The notes under the pieces are model-generated. The model had not been told where the DNA came from. It worked only from the letters and a program-made list of their open reading frames with translations, and searched no databases. From an uncultured Crocinitomix sp. (GTDB taxonomy: Bacteria; Bacteroidota; Bacteroidia; Flavobacteriales_D; Crocinitomicaceae), in assembly GCA_905478225.1 (NCBI GenBank), contig CAJQHR010000008.1, forward strand, positions 62,001 to 126,000: 64,000 bases of DNA, written 5' to 3'. The translations under genes and the position numbers were made by a program. Positions 52,583-61,791 of the stretch are shown piece after piece (position 1 is the first letter of the stretch; every line of letters begins with the position of its first letter).

Positions 52583-53464
52583 ATGAAGTTTGGAAAAGTA
52601 GATGACCCGAGTACGATTGATTTCACCTTGCCGATTGATCATCCGGCCACAAAAGATGTTTTAAATAAAAAAGGAGGTTATCACGAGCTTAAAATTCATG
52701 TGGGTTGCACAAAATGGAATAAAACAGATTTAAGAAATTTTTATCCACGTGGCACTAAAAACGAATTGGAGCATTACGCGCAACAGTTTAATAGCATTGA
52801 GATGAACGCGAGTTTTTATCGCTTTTTTCCACGAGACCAATTTGTGAAATGGGCAAATGCGGTGGGGTCAGATTTCCGCTTTTTCCCCAAAGTAAATCAA
52901 AACATTAGTCAATATAAACGGTTGAAAGATTGTGAGGCATTAGTGGATGAATATGTAGATGGGGTATTGGGTTTGGAGGATAAACTTGGTGGCGTTTTTT
53001 TACAAATGATGCAAAATTTTGCCCCAAAAGATATTGAAAGGGTTCATCATTTTGTAGAATATTGGCCAAAGTCGGTGCCCATTGCGATAGAATTCAGGCA
53101 TACAGATTGGTATAATGATGCAACCATATCAAATGAATTATTTCATTTATTTGAAACACATGGAATTTGTAATAGTTTAACGGATACACCCGGTCGCCGT
53201 GACATCATGCATATGCGCTTAACCAATGAGAAAGCTTTTATTCGCTGGGTTTCATCCAATCACCCATCAGACTATGAACGTTTGGATGCTTGGGTGGTTC
53301 GTTTAAAAGAGTGGGTAGCTGAAGGGCTCACAGAATTCAATTTATTTATACATCAAAAAATGCCCACAGATGGTCAAATGTTGAGCACATATTTTGTAAC
53401 AGAAGTGAACAAAGCACTTGGTTTGAAATTGAACGTACCGCAAAATTTATACCGAGCCAAATAA
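52583..53464 (+). CDS. DUF72 (YecE-like) TIM-barrel protein
   Basis: 293 aa. IHVGCTKWNKTDLRNFYP is the DUF72 opening motif, followed by FNSIEMNASFYRFF, FRFFPKVNQNIS, GVFLQMMQNFAP, AIEFRHTDWY and the C-terminal HQKM region. A 30-residue extension precedes the barrel. YecE-like proteins are cytosolic with unknown activity; some carry Fe-S centres. Followed after 59 nt by the flavoprotein-like gene, which has its own -7 box. Confidence 0.9.
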   Translation: MKFGKVDDPSTIDFTLPIDHPATKDVLNKKGGYHELKIHVGCTKWNKTDLRNFYPRGTKNELEHYAQQFNSIEMNASFYRFFPRDQFVKWANAVGSDFRFFPKVNQNISQYKRLKDCEALVDEYVDGVLGLEDKLGGVFLQMMQNFAPKDIERVHHFVEYWPKSVPIAIEFRHTDWYNDATISNELFHLFETHGICNSLTDTPGRRDIMHMRLTNEKAFIRWVSSNHPSDYERLDAWVVRLKEWVAEGLTEFNLFIHQKMPTDGQMLSTYFVTEVNKALGLKLNVPQNLYRAK

Positions 53465-53509
53465 GTGGTCATAAATTTTCATGGATTTCATAATTGCAAG
53501 TTGAATCGC

Positions 53510-53517
53510 TACATTTG
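53510..53517 (+). promoter_or_regulatory. -7 box TACATTTG, 6 nt before ATG
   Basis: TAnnTTTG with TTTC 20 nt upstream (53486-53489) as a near -33 element. It fixes the start of the next gene at ATG 53524 rather than TTG 53494 and predicts a leader of only about 2 nt. Confidence 0.55.
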
Positions 53518-53523
53518 CTTAAG

Positions 53524-54612
53524 ATGGAAAAATTTGATCAAGCATATATTGGTACTGGCCCCATTTCTGTGGTTGACGCGTGTATCGCAGATGAAGCAGG
53601 GAAACACGTTTTAATGATAGACGAGAAGGATCAATTAGGTGGGGCATGGGTGTCCATTAATATTGGTGATTTTGGTTCTTTAGAAATTGGTTGCCACATT
53701 TGGTCTTACAATAAAAAGGCCTACGATTTCTTAGAAAAATTTTTCGATTTACATTTGATAGAATTAACGCCACAGCCGTACTTTGTAAAAGGTAAAACAC
53801 GGTTAATCTATGATCATAAAAATGGAATAACCACATTGAAAAATTCATTCAAATATTTGACGAAGCTCGATTTTAAGCAATTGGGCGGTTATTTAAGACA
53901 CCATCCTGCTGCGCGCTTTCCGTTAATTCCTAAAAAATACCTGTATCCGAAAGGTGGCGCAAGAGATTTGCAAAATGCCGTGAAAAATAAGGTGGCAGAG
54001 TCTAATATTACTGCTGCTATGCAAACTCAAATCACCACGCTAAATAAGTTAGATTCAGGGTGGGAATTAATCTCTGCAGAGGGAAAATCATATAAATCGG
54101 ATTGTATAACCCTTACAGCTACTAGTGCCGTGCAAGAAATAAACTATAAGGAACAAAGGATTCAATTAACGCATAATAAGATTAATTACACGCATTTTCA
54201 TGTGGTGGTGAAGGGCGAATTGCTTAAGCCGTGCTCTTATATCCGCATTTTAGATGATCAAATTATTCACCGTATTAGTGATATTACGTATCAATTAGAA
54301 TCGAAAGTGGATGAAGGTTATACGGTTATGCTAGTTGGTGTTTTTGACGCCGAATTGTCAAAAATTGGCGGGGAGGAAGATGATGCAGTAGTAACACATT
54401 ATATCGTTGATTATTTAGTGGGTAAAGGGTTTTTGGCGCCTGAACCAACAATTGCTTTCGCTCAAAAAAACAAGTTTGAAACAACCTATATTCCAACTGA
54501 AAAAATTGCTACCATTAATGCACTTGATGACTCTATTCAGGTAATGGCGACTACAGACTTTATTTATGGGATTTATTTTAAACTGAAAGATTGGGAATTC
54601 GCTAAAGCTTAA
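53524..54612 (+). CDS. FAD/NAD(P)-binding protein, UDP-galactopyranose-mutase- or amine-oxidase-like
   Basis: 362 aa. N-terminal dinucleotide fold FDQAYIGTGPISVVDACIADEAG with GTGPIS in place of GxGxxG, and VLMIDEKDQLGGAW, a motif that binds FAD ribose in NAD(P)-binding_8 proteins. IGCHIWSYNKKAYDFLEKF and RHHPAARFPLIPKKYLYPKGGARDL (two separate stretches) resemble the protoporphyrinogen oxidase/UGM layout. The C-terminus lacks the usual second FAD GD motif that I could identify, so cofactor use is uncertain. It overlaps the convergent YdeI-like pseudogene by 11 nt. Confidence 0.7.
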   Translation: MEKFDQAYIGTGPISVVDACIADEAGKHVLMIDEKDQLGGAWVSINIGDFGSLEIGCHIWSYNKKAYDFLEKFFDLHLIELTPQPYFVKGKTRLIYDHKNGITTLKNSFKYLTKLDFKQLGGYLRHHPAARFPLIPKKYLYPKGGARDLQNAVKNKVAESNITAAMQTQITTLNKLDSGWELISAEGKSYKSDCITLTATSAVQEINYKEQRIQLTHNKINYTHFHVVVKGELLKPCSYIRILDDQIIHRISDITYQLESKVDEGYTVMLVGVFDAELSKIGGEEDDAVVTHYIVDYLVGKGFLAPEPTIAFAQKNKFETTYIPTEKIATINALDDSIQVMATTDFIYGIYFKLKDWEFAKA

Positions 54613-55123
54613 ATCGGTTGTTTTTAAACGCCTCATTTAATTCTTTAAAATCTAACTCACCGCTCACCGATTTCAGGTAGTCAAAAACGATTAAAACTTT
54701 TTCTAACTGCTTTTGTTCACTTTTAGGTTTCCCCATTACATGCAATAAAGTTCTTTGCTTGCCTGGTGTCAAACCATGAAACACGTCATTTCCCTCTGGA
54801 TCTTGCTGACAAAGTTCAGAGAAAGCTTCAGGAACAGCCATACCATGCTTTGAGGTGTCTTTTTTAATAGTAATTGACAACGTATCACCTGTTTCAATTT
54901 TTAGTTTTTTGCGAATCTCTTTGTTGACCATTACAAAATAATCTCCGGCGCCATTAGAGAGCAAGGCGGCATGTTTTTTAGGTAAACCATTAATTCCGCA
55001 ATGTACCCGCTTATCGACTTATAAAAGTGGTTTATGATATTCGTGTGGCACATGAATGCGGCAGTCCCAGATCAAAGTTGAAGTTTCATCTCGTTTTAAT
55101 GTTGTCTCGAAATTGTAAATCAT
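54602..55123 (-). pseudogene. YdeI/OmpD-type DUF1905 protein with in-frame TAA
   Basis: ATG at 55123 starts MIYNFETTLKRDETSTLIWD and continues to HKPLL, then TAA (55021-55019), then VDKRVHCGINGLPKKHAALL and the remainder in the same frame: GDYFVMVNKEIRKKL completes the DUF1905 barrel, and the helical YdeI-type tail (PEAFSELC, LTPGKQRTLLHVM) follows. One base change (probably GAA or AAA to TAA) breaks an otherwise full-length gene of about 173 codons. An ATG at 54964 could still give a 120-aa C-terminal piece. Confidence 0.8.
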
Positions 55124-55151
55124 TTGGAAAATAGTATGTTAACAAATTTAA

Positions 55152-55295
55152 GAGAATTCTTATCACTTAGGAATTAATTTAGGTGTTGATTATGAAGAAC
55201 ATCCTTTTGGTGGGCTGATTCCTGCCGTGTATAATTATTCACAGGATGCACTTTTATTCAGAGGGAATATTACTTTAAACTACGCGATATTTTAA
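55152..55295 (+). pseudogene. Orphan C-terminus of an outer-membrane beta-barrel gene
   Basis: Forty-seven codons after a TAA, ending at TAA 55295: HLGINLGVDYEEHPFGGL, then YSQDALLFRGNITLNYAIF with the terminal Phe and alternating pattern of a barrel's last strands. No start codon or upstream part remains. Likely the residue of a deleted porin or receptor-like gene. Confidence 0.45.
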
Positions 55296-55319
55296 TACCT
55301 TTAAGGCATAATCATTCTT

Positions 55320-55556
55320 ATGCTCGATCAACAAGCGCAACGCAAACATTTAATGGAATTAGTAACCACCAGAATGCCTTATGGTAAGTATAAGGGTTGG
55401 TGGTTGAGTGATTTGCCAGAACCGTATTTGTCTTGGTATCATGCTAAAGGTTTTCCTACAGGGAAAATAGGTATGTTATTAGCCTCTATTTATGAGATCA
55501 AACTAAATGGATTAGAATATTTATTGAAACCGATTAAGGAAGCAACTAGTCGTTAG
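55320..55556 (+). CDS. DUF3820 family protein
   Basis: 78 aa, whole-length for the family. TTRMPYGKYKGWWLSDLPEPYLSWYHAKGFP holds the conserved MPFGKxKG..L.dlP..YL.W core; GKIGMLLASIYEIKLNGLEYL forms the C-terminal helices. DUF3820 proteins are small, cytosolic and of unknown function (Pfam links them to a quorum-sensing-regulated virulence factor). Stands alone, convergent with a lipoprotein gene 10 nt away. Confidence 0.88.
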   Translation: MLDQQAQRKHLMELVTTRMPYGKYKGWWLSDLPEPYLSWYHAKGFPTGKIGMLLASIYEIKLNGLEYLLKPIKEATSR

Positions 55557-55566
55557 TCAATAGTAA

Positions 55567-56004
55567 TTAGTCCTTAGTAACAACGATATCAACTGATTTT
55601 GGAGCGGTATCTGCGCCTTTCGAACCTGGGTAAGGATTAACATTTAACAATTGAAACGTAAAGCCAAAAACAGACTTTTTAGTTTCCGTATCTGGATTCG
55701 TATTTAAATTTACGCCTTCCAACTCTTTCTTATGGGTTATCGAAAATCCAACTTCAGCATTTCCAGCCCAAATGCAATTCGCGTCCACAGGGCAACGTGA
55801 ATCTGACACTATTGTATCAAACTGCACAAAAAGTTTAACATCATCATTACAAATTATAATGTTATTTAAACCAATAGAGGTGGTGTCTCCCAAATTAAAA
55901 CTTGAAATGTCCATATCTTCAACTGTGTTTTTCACATTGCTGCATCCTGCTAAAATTCCACTTGCTAAAAATGCCGCAAAAATAAATGTTCCCTTTCTTT
56001 TCAT
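55567..56004 (-). CDS. Lipoprotein with DxRCP..C.WAG motif
   Basis: 145 aa from ATG at 56004, the start directly before a signal peptide with lipobox ILAGC. The mature part contains SDSRCPVDANCIWAGNAEV, a motif found in small bacterial lipoproteins and secreted proteins of unknown function, and a C-terminal beta region (FTFQLLNVNPYPG). Another Cys (IICNDDVK) may pair with one in the motif. Upstream in-frame codons to 56058 lack a good start. Location is probably the inner leaflet of the outer membrane. Confidence 0.8.
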   Translation of the reverse strand: MKRKGTFIFAAFLASGILAGCSNVKNTVEDMDISSFNLGDTTSIGLNNIIICNDDVKLFVQFDTIVSDSRCPVDANCIWAGNAEVGFSITHKKELEGVNLNTNPDTETKKSVFGFTFQLLNVNPYPGSKGADTAPKSVDIVVTKD

Positions 56005-56136
56005 GTCTAAAGTATTTAACTTTCCGTTAGCTGCGCTTTTGATTTGATATAAACACAATTAGGTAACCTTACGTTAATTGCTAACATTAGTTTCAATTCC
56101 TAAAAACGTGCCAGAAATTGACATCTAGACGTACAA

Positions 56137-58635
56137 CTATTTTTTTTTAGGTTTGGCACCTCGCAAAGGCACTTGATCGAATGGGTTCTCAGGCCAGGCA
56201 TGTTTTTTATATCGAATGCGCAATTCCTTACGAACCTCGTGATAAGCCGAATTCCAAAAACTCTCTAAATCAGTTGTAGTTTGTACAATTTTATAGCCAG
56301 GCGAGAGCAAGCGCATTAAAACCTTGGTGTTGCAATGATTCACGCTTGGAGTTTCTTTAAGGCCAAAAATTTCCTGAATACGCACCGCTAAAATTGGAGT
56401 TGAGCCATTTTTTTGATATTCGATTTGTATATGCGATCCACTTGGAACGATAATTTTACTTGGTGCAAGTTCGTCTAATCGAACTTGTTGTTCATTGGTG
56501 AGACTATATTGTAAAACTTCCGCCAAATTAATTTTTTTCAGATCATCTGGTTTGTTGATGTTTCTGAGGTACGGAGTTAACCATTGGGGGTTTGTCGCCA
56601 ATAAATGAGAGGTTGAAGTAGTTGGCCAATTTTCATCCGGATACCATTTTTTAACCGTTAGAATTCTGTATTGCCATTGTTTGACTTGCTGATCAAAATT
56701 CAACAACGCTTCCCCTTCCTTTTCAATCGCAGCAGTAATGGCGTCTAAAACGAGCGCCTGATCAGGTTCAGAAATCGGTGTTGACTTGAGAATGATAGAT
56801 CCTATCCGTGTTTCATTGGCGGCAATCAATCCACCCTTTTTCGTACTCCAGCGAACAATTTCTTGCGTTTTTAAAAAAGGTACTAAATCAGTAGGATTTA
56901 GCGGTGCGGCTAGAAAAATTTTACCAGTTCCGCTTTCGCGATCGTTTAAATTTGCAATTGCCAACCAAGGTTCATGCGCCAAATCATCCCTATGACCCGC
57001 CATGGCATAGGCGCCGTTTGCTAACTGAAATTGAGCATTATTGCCAGGCCGTGCAAATGCGATACGCTCAGGATAGGCGTGCACGAGCAATAAACCAGCC
57101 TCGTATGGATCGAAACTGCTATTTTCTTCTTTGGCGTTCATCAATTTGCGGTATTGACCCGCAATTTTTTCAATTCGGGCGAATTTACCGCCACTTTTGT
57201 ACTTATTACCTCTCGATCTTCTGAGTGATTCAATACGCAATGTAATGTCAATGCCTGTTTCTTTCGGCAATGGATCGCGTTCTTCTAATAATGCGGCAAG
57301 GTCGGCGGCTAAGGGCAGCAGTCCTTCTTCCTTAGCGGTTAAAAGCATATGTGCAATTCGCGGATGCGTTGGCAACTGGTTCATTTGTTTGCCATGGTCA
57401 GTGATTTTACCGTCGGCAATGGCCTCTAAATTTTCTAAATTTTTTGTTGCTTGCTGAATGGCATGATTTGGAGGTAAGTCAATCCAAGTGAGGTCATTCA
57501 TATTGTTTATCCCCCAATCCGCAAGACTTAGTATGGGTGGCGTTAAGTCGGCTTCTAAAATTTCAGGAATGCGGTGGGGTGCGAGCTTGGCTTGTGTTCC
57601 TCTGGCCCAAAGTCGATAGCAAGTTCCGGGTTCTATTCTTCCCGCTCGACCGGCACGTTGATCTGCGGCGTCATTTGTAATTTGGATGGTCCGTAAACCT
57701 GAAAGACCTGAACGGGAATCGTATCGCGCTACTCGCGTAAATCCGCAATCTACCACCACTTTTACACCTTCAATTGTTAAACTAGTTTCAGCAATAGAAG
57801 TTGCAATAACAACCTTACGTTTGCCCTGTTTGTTTGGATGAATTGCCGCATATTGTTTTGATTGAGGTAACCTTCCATAAAGTGCTTGAATAGCAATATT
57901 TTCACTATCTGTTTTTATTCGTAATATTTCGGCGCAGGAATTGATTTCTCGTTCTCCTGGCAGAAAGACCAATACATCTCCTTCATGCGCTTTTAAAGCT
58001 TTTAAAACGGTCGCCGAAGCAGCTTCAGGAAGTAATGTTTTGTCTGCTTCTCCAACATAAACTAAATCGACTGGAAAAAGTCTGCCTTTGCTTTCAATTA
58101 ACGGCGCGTCCAGCAGTTTTGTAAGCTTTCCGCTATCAATTGTTGCTGACATTACCAGTAAGCGCAAATCTGCTCTTAAAACGCTTTGTGTTTCGCGAGC
58201 TAAGGCCAATGCTATATCTGCATGAATACTGCGCTCATGGAATTCGTCAAATACAACCAGTCCAACACCTTCAAGAGCACTGTCTGACTGAAGCATTCTA
58301 GATAAAATTCCTTCTGTTAATATTTCAATTTTGGTTTGTGAGCTGATCTTTATATCAAAACGAATGCGATATCCTATAGTTTCGCCAACTTTTTCCCCAA
58401 TCAGGTCAGCCATTCGGGCTGCAATTCCTTTTGCTGCTAATCTTCGTGGTTCTAAAACAAGAATTTTTTGTCCCTCAAGCCAAGGTTCATTAAGCAAAGC
58501 TAAAGGGAGAAGTGTACTTTTACCAGCACCGGGAGGTGCTGTTAATACCAAAGTTTTTTGCGTTAAAAAACAGGACTTAACTTCGTCAAATACTTCAACA
58601 ATTGGTAGCTTTTCGTTGTATGGATTGAATGTCAT
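56137..58635 (-). CDS. hrpB: ATP-dependent RNA helicase HrpB (DEAH family)
   Basis: 832 aa, typical length. Walker A APPGAGKST at 33-41, motif Ia VLEPRRLAAKGIA, DEFH box in VVFDEFHERSIHADI, motif III SATID, motif V VVIATSIAETSLTIEGV, motif VI DQRAGRAGR, then HA2 (DLTPPILSLADWGI), and the HrpB-specific C-terminal domain with KKHAWPENPFDQVPLRGAK at the very end. A cytosolic DEAH helicase whose role in most bacteria is unclear. Monocistronic with its own -7 box. Confidence 0.96.
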   Translation of the reverse strand: MTFNPYNEKLPIVEVFDEVKSCFLTQKTLVLTAPPGAGKSTLLPLALLNEPWLEGQKILVLEPRRLAAKGIAARMADLIGEKVGETIGYRIRFDIKISSQTKIEILTEGILSRMLQSDSALEGVGLVVFDEFHERSIHADIALALARETQSVLRADLRLLVMSATIDSGKLTKLLDAPLIESKGRLFPVDLVYVGEADKTLLPEAASATVLKALKAHEGDVLVFLPGEREINSCAEILRIKTDSENIAIQALYGRLPQSKQYAAIHPNKQGKRKVVIATSIAETSLTIEGVKVVVDCGFTRVARYDSRSGLSGLRTIQITNDAADQRAGRAGRIEPGTCYRLWARGTQAKLAPHRIPEILEADLTPPILSLADWGINNMNDLTWIDLPPNHAIQQATKNLENLEAIADGKITDHGKQMNQLPTHPRIAHMLLTAKEEGLLPLAADLAALLEERDPLPKETGIDITLRIESLRRSRGNKYKSGGKFARIEKIAGQYRKLMNAKEENSSFDPYEAGLLLVHAYPERIAFARPGNNAQFQLANGAYAMAGHRDDLAHEPWLAIANLNDRESGTGKIFLAAPLNPTDLVPFLKTQEIVRWSTKKGGLIAANETRIGSIILKSTPISEPDQALVLDAITAAIEKEGEALLNFDQQVKQWQYRILTVKKWYPDENWPTTSTSHLLATNPQWLTPYLRNINKPDDLKKINLAEVLQYSLTNEQQVRLDELAPSKIIVPSGSHIQIEYQKNGSTPILAVRIQEIFGLKETPSVNHCNTKVLMRLLSPGYKIVQTTTDLESFWNSAYHEVRKELRIRYKKHAWPENPFDQVPLRGAKPKKK

Positions 58636-58657
58636 AGTTTTGCCGACAAAATGGATG

Positions 58658-58665
58658 CAAAGGTA
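58658..58665 (-). promoter_or_regulatory. -7 box TACCTTTG (hrpB)
   Basis: TAnnTTTG on the minus strand, 22 nt before the hrpB ATG at 58635. No clear -33 partner. Confidence 0.5.
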
Positions 58666-58700
58666 GTAATTAAGTCTATATTTTTCGGCTTAATTTCCAG

Positions 58701-60572
58701 CTATTCACAAACTAGCTTGAGGAATACTTGTTCGCTATTATCTGTTTTGATTTCAATGAAGTAAAGACCTTGTGCTTGCTCAATTTCCATAGGAATTGTT
58801 GCAACAGAGTTATGTGCAGATTTCATGATGATTTCTCCCGTAACATTGCATATAATTACATTCACCGTTTGGTAGGTTTGCCCAAATTGAATATTAAATG
58901 AGCCATTGCTTGGGTTGGGGTAGATGTTTACATCCATTTTGGATGTATTTGTTTCTATTCCAATATTGTCCAGTAGAAAACAATCGGAAGTATCGACTCA
59001 TGCGCCAATAGCAACAATAACGCCGTATCCGCCATTTTCAGTAGCGGTGTATACTTGATCTGTTTCACCAGGAATTTCTGTATAATCCGTCTCACAGTTC
59101 ACCCATTGATAGGTTGCTTCCCTATTGGCTTCATTGCTATTTAGTTCTGCTCCTTCTTGTGAAATTCCATTGTCAATAGAATTTATGGTAACATCAAATG
59201 TAATTAGACTATCACAATTACAGGAGCCATCAAAAATTTCAAAGTAAATGCCTGTCTCGGTATAAACTTCTTCATATGGAGATGTATAGTTAGAGCAGTC
59301 AACTGTAGTAATAGTTTCTCCAAACACTTTGCATTGACTCAATTTTAGATTGTAGACTACACTTCCTGCAATAGGTGATCCGAATTCTTGTTCAGAAGTT
59401 GTGCAAAAGTCAAAATCCACAGTATCACGGAGCTGTCCAGCAAAGTATAAGTTGTTTTCTGGGTCAATTGTGCTTGCCAATATGCTTTCATTTTCCGATC
59501 CATTAGAATGTTTATGCCATAATAGATTGCCGTCTCCATCCAATTTCAACAAATAGAAATCTAAATTTCCAGAATTGGGAACAATAACTTCAGCGATTCC
59601 AGAGTCAATATCTATCTCATCTCCTTCTAAATCCGTTTGGATATATTCTCCACTTCCCGCGTCGTCTCCAATGAGGGCTACCGCCCAAATAAAATCACCG
59701 TTTGATTCAATTTTTAAAGCAAAAGTACTTGTCAGAGCCTCTGAATCTATAATATATTCTCCGGGACCTCCATCAAAGTCAGACTCGCCACTAAACGACC
59801 CGGTAGATTATATATTGAGATCTTCGTCAACATATGCGTCATTTGCAATAATGTTTGAAACCCTAGTTGCCCAAATCAAATTGCCATCAGTATCTACTTT
59901 TTGAAAGAAGGTTGCATATGAGGCATCAGCATCTAAAAATAAAGTATCACCAATTCCAGGGGCAGGGTCAAAGTCGAAAGTTTCTTCGAATATGCCTGTA
60001 AACAATACATTTCCTTCAAGGTCTATTCTAACGGTTGATACTAAATTAGGCATGGCTGCAGGCACATTATGTACCCATTGAAAATTTCCATCCCCATCTA
60101 GTTTCAATACGAAGTGGTCGTAAATGGAACCAATCATTTCCAATATATGAGTATCTGGACCTGGATCAAAATCAACGGAATCTTTAAAAAAACCAGATAT
60201 GTACACTTCAGTTCCGTCGGGACTCACATCCAAAGATCTAGGTTGATCTGTCCCTCCCCATCCACAAAAAGATTTGGCCCAGATAAAGTTTCCGTCAGTG
60301 TCCAGTTTAACGATATAAAAATCTGTGCTGAAATCACAAGAAGTGAGATTGTAAAATAGTGCACCTGGATCAAAATCGATCGTTCCGTCGTATCTGCCAA
60401 TGGTTTAAACATTTCCTTCATTGTCTGTTCCAATTGAACTAGGAGTTGCGTTAACCATGAAAGTAGAATTCACCCATTCAAATTCTTGAGCAGTAGAATT
60501 TAATGATGTGAAAATGATGATAATTAGAACAAAACGAATATGTGCAAGCAACGCTTGGATTGGTTTAGTCAT
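58701..60572 (-). pseudogene. T9SS type A secreted repeat protein with three in-frame stops
   Basis: One frame of 624 codons runs from ATG 60572 to TAA 58701 without frameshift. It has a signal peptide (RFVLIIIIFTSLNSTAQ end), repeats with GNV.TIGRY, VKLDTDGNFIWAKSF, VDFDPGPDTH and FSGESDFDGG, a region with Cys pairs, and a Por_Secre_tail (MDVNIYPNPSNGSFNI ... YFIEIKTDN). Stops interrupt it at 60407-60405 (TAA), 59810-59808 (TAA) and 59000-58998 (TGA). By repeat comparison the first two replace Tyr and the third Cys. Repeats resemble those of the intact T9SS gene at 33833-35311. Non-functional unless stops are sequencing errors. Confidence 0.85.
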
Positions 60573-60659
60573 AGGTTTAATTTAAAAGAGAAAACTCCTC
60601 TACCTAATAATACGAAATATTAGACAAATGCGCTGGGAAACATGTTTTTTTATATAAAC

Positions 60660-60697
60660 TTAAACGCCCCAACTTCGAATGAAGATGGGGCGTTTAA
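60660..60697 (-). terminator. Terminator hairpin after sucD
   Basis: TTAAACGCCCC pairs exactly with GGGGCGTTTAA (11 bp), with an inner CTTC/GAAG extension. It lies 20 nt past the sucD stop; the downstream T-tract is short, so termination could also act on the other strand. Confidence 0.8.
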
Positions 60698-60716
60698 AAT
60701 ATGTTTAATAGAAGTT

Positions 60717-61595
60717 CTAAGCTTTCACACCTAATACTTCCGCCATTTTCATTCCAATTTCAGCTGGAGAATCAACAACGTGGATGCCACATGCTCTTAA
60801 AATTCTCTTTTTAGCTTCGGCAGTATCATCTTCACCGCCAACAATAGCACCTGCATGACCCATTGTACGACCAACAGGAGCAGTTACACCCGCAATGAAT
60901 CCAACAACTGGTTTGGTTCCATTTGCTTGTACCCATTTAGCCGCTTCAGCTTCTAGGTTTCCACCAATTTCTCCAATCATTACAATACCTTCGGTTTCCG
61001 GATCGGCCATTAATAATTGCACGGCTTCTTTTGTCGTTGTTCCAATAATTGGATCACCACCAATTCCAATAGCAGTTGTAATTCCTAAGCCAGCTTTCAC
61101 CACTTGGTCGGCTGCTTCATAGGTTAACGTACCAGATTTAGAAACAATTCCGATTGATCCTTTTTTGAAGATGAATCCTGGCATAATACCAACTTTCGCT
61201 TCATCTGCAGTTAAAACACCAGGGCAATTTGGCCCTACTAATCTACAGTCGTAATCAGAAATGTATTCTTTCGCTTTAATCATATCCGCAACAGGAATTC
61301 CTTCCGTAATTGCAATGATTACTTTAATTCCGCCATTTGCAGCTTCCATTATTGCATCAGCAGCAAAAGCTGGTGGTACAAAAAGGATAGAGACATCCGC
61401 TCCGGTAGCCGTAACAGCATCCTCAACAGTATTAAAAACAGGCTTGTCTAAATGCGTTTGTCCACCTTTACCAGGAGTTACTCCACCCACTACGTTTGTA
61501 CCGTACTCAATCATTTGACCAGCGTGGAATGTTCCTTCTCCACCTGTAAAACCTTGAACAATTATTTTTGAATCTTTATTTACTAATACTGACAT
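60717..61595 (-). CDS. sucD: Succinyl-CoA synthetase, alpha subunit
   Basis: 292 aa, standard length. CoA-binding N-terminal domain (IVQGFTGGEGTFHAGQMIEYG, GGVTPGKGGQTHLDKPVF), VGPNCPGVLTADEAKVGIMPG, and the phosphorylated active-site His247 in MGHAGAIVGG. With the beta subunit (SucC, not in this window) it makes ATP or GTP from succinyl-CoA in the TCA cycle. Monocistronic, with a consensus promoter upstream and a terminator downstream. Confidence 0.97.
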   Translation of the reverse strand: MSVLVNKDSKIIVQGFTGGEGTFHAGQMIEYGTNVVGGVTPGKGGQTHLDKPVFNTVEDAVTATGADVSILFVPPAFAADAIMEAANGGIKVIIAITEGIPVADMIKAKEYISDYDCRLVGPNCPGVLTADEAKVGIMPGFIFKKGSIGIVSKSGTLTYEAADQVVKAGLGITTAIGIGGDPIIGTTTKEAVQLLMADPETEGIVMIGEIGGNLEAEAAKWVQANGTKPVVGFIAGVTAPVGRTMGHAGAIVGGEDDTAEAKKRILRACGIHVVDSPAEIGMKMAEVLGVKA

Positions 61596-61622
61596 ATAAA
61601 ATTATCTTTTTCTTTGCGTGCC

Positions 61623-61653
61623 CAAATTTATAGTTTTGAAATGGTAAAACAAA
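61623..61653 (-). promoter_or_regulatory. Full consensus promoter TTTG-N19-TAAATTTG (sucD)
   Basis: TTTG at 61653-61650 and TAAATTTG at 61630-61623 on the minus strand, 19-nt spacer: the textbook Bacteroidota sigma-A promoter. It gives a leader of roughly 22 nt to the ATG at 61595. Confidence 0.75.
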
Positions 61654-61791
61654 GGGTTTAGGCAATTATCAATCTACATTTATTAATTATCAATATGCAA
61701 TTAATAGTTATCAATTTTAAATGCTGAAATTATTAGAATTGTAAAACCCAAATCATTGTGCATTGTGATCTGATTTATTGCGCGTTAGCTA

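Noticed and set aside
60224-60433. 69-codon minus-strand frame inside the T9SS pseudogene
   Set aside because: It is out of frame with the long signal-peptide-to-sorting-tail frame and has no family features.
39982-60572. Idea that TAA/TAG/TGA are recoded here
   Set aside because: The same three codons end the intact genes in the window, and the in-frame stops replace different residues (Tyr, Cys, Trp, probably Lys/Glu).
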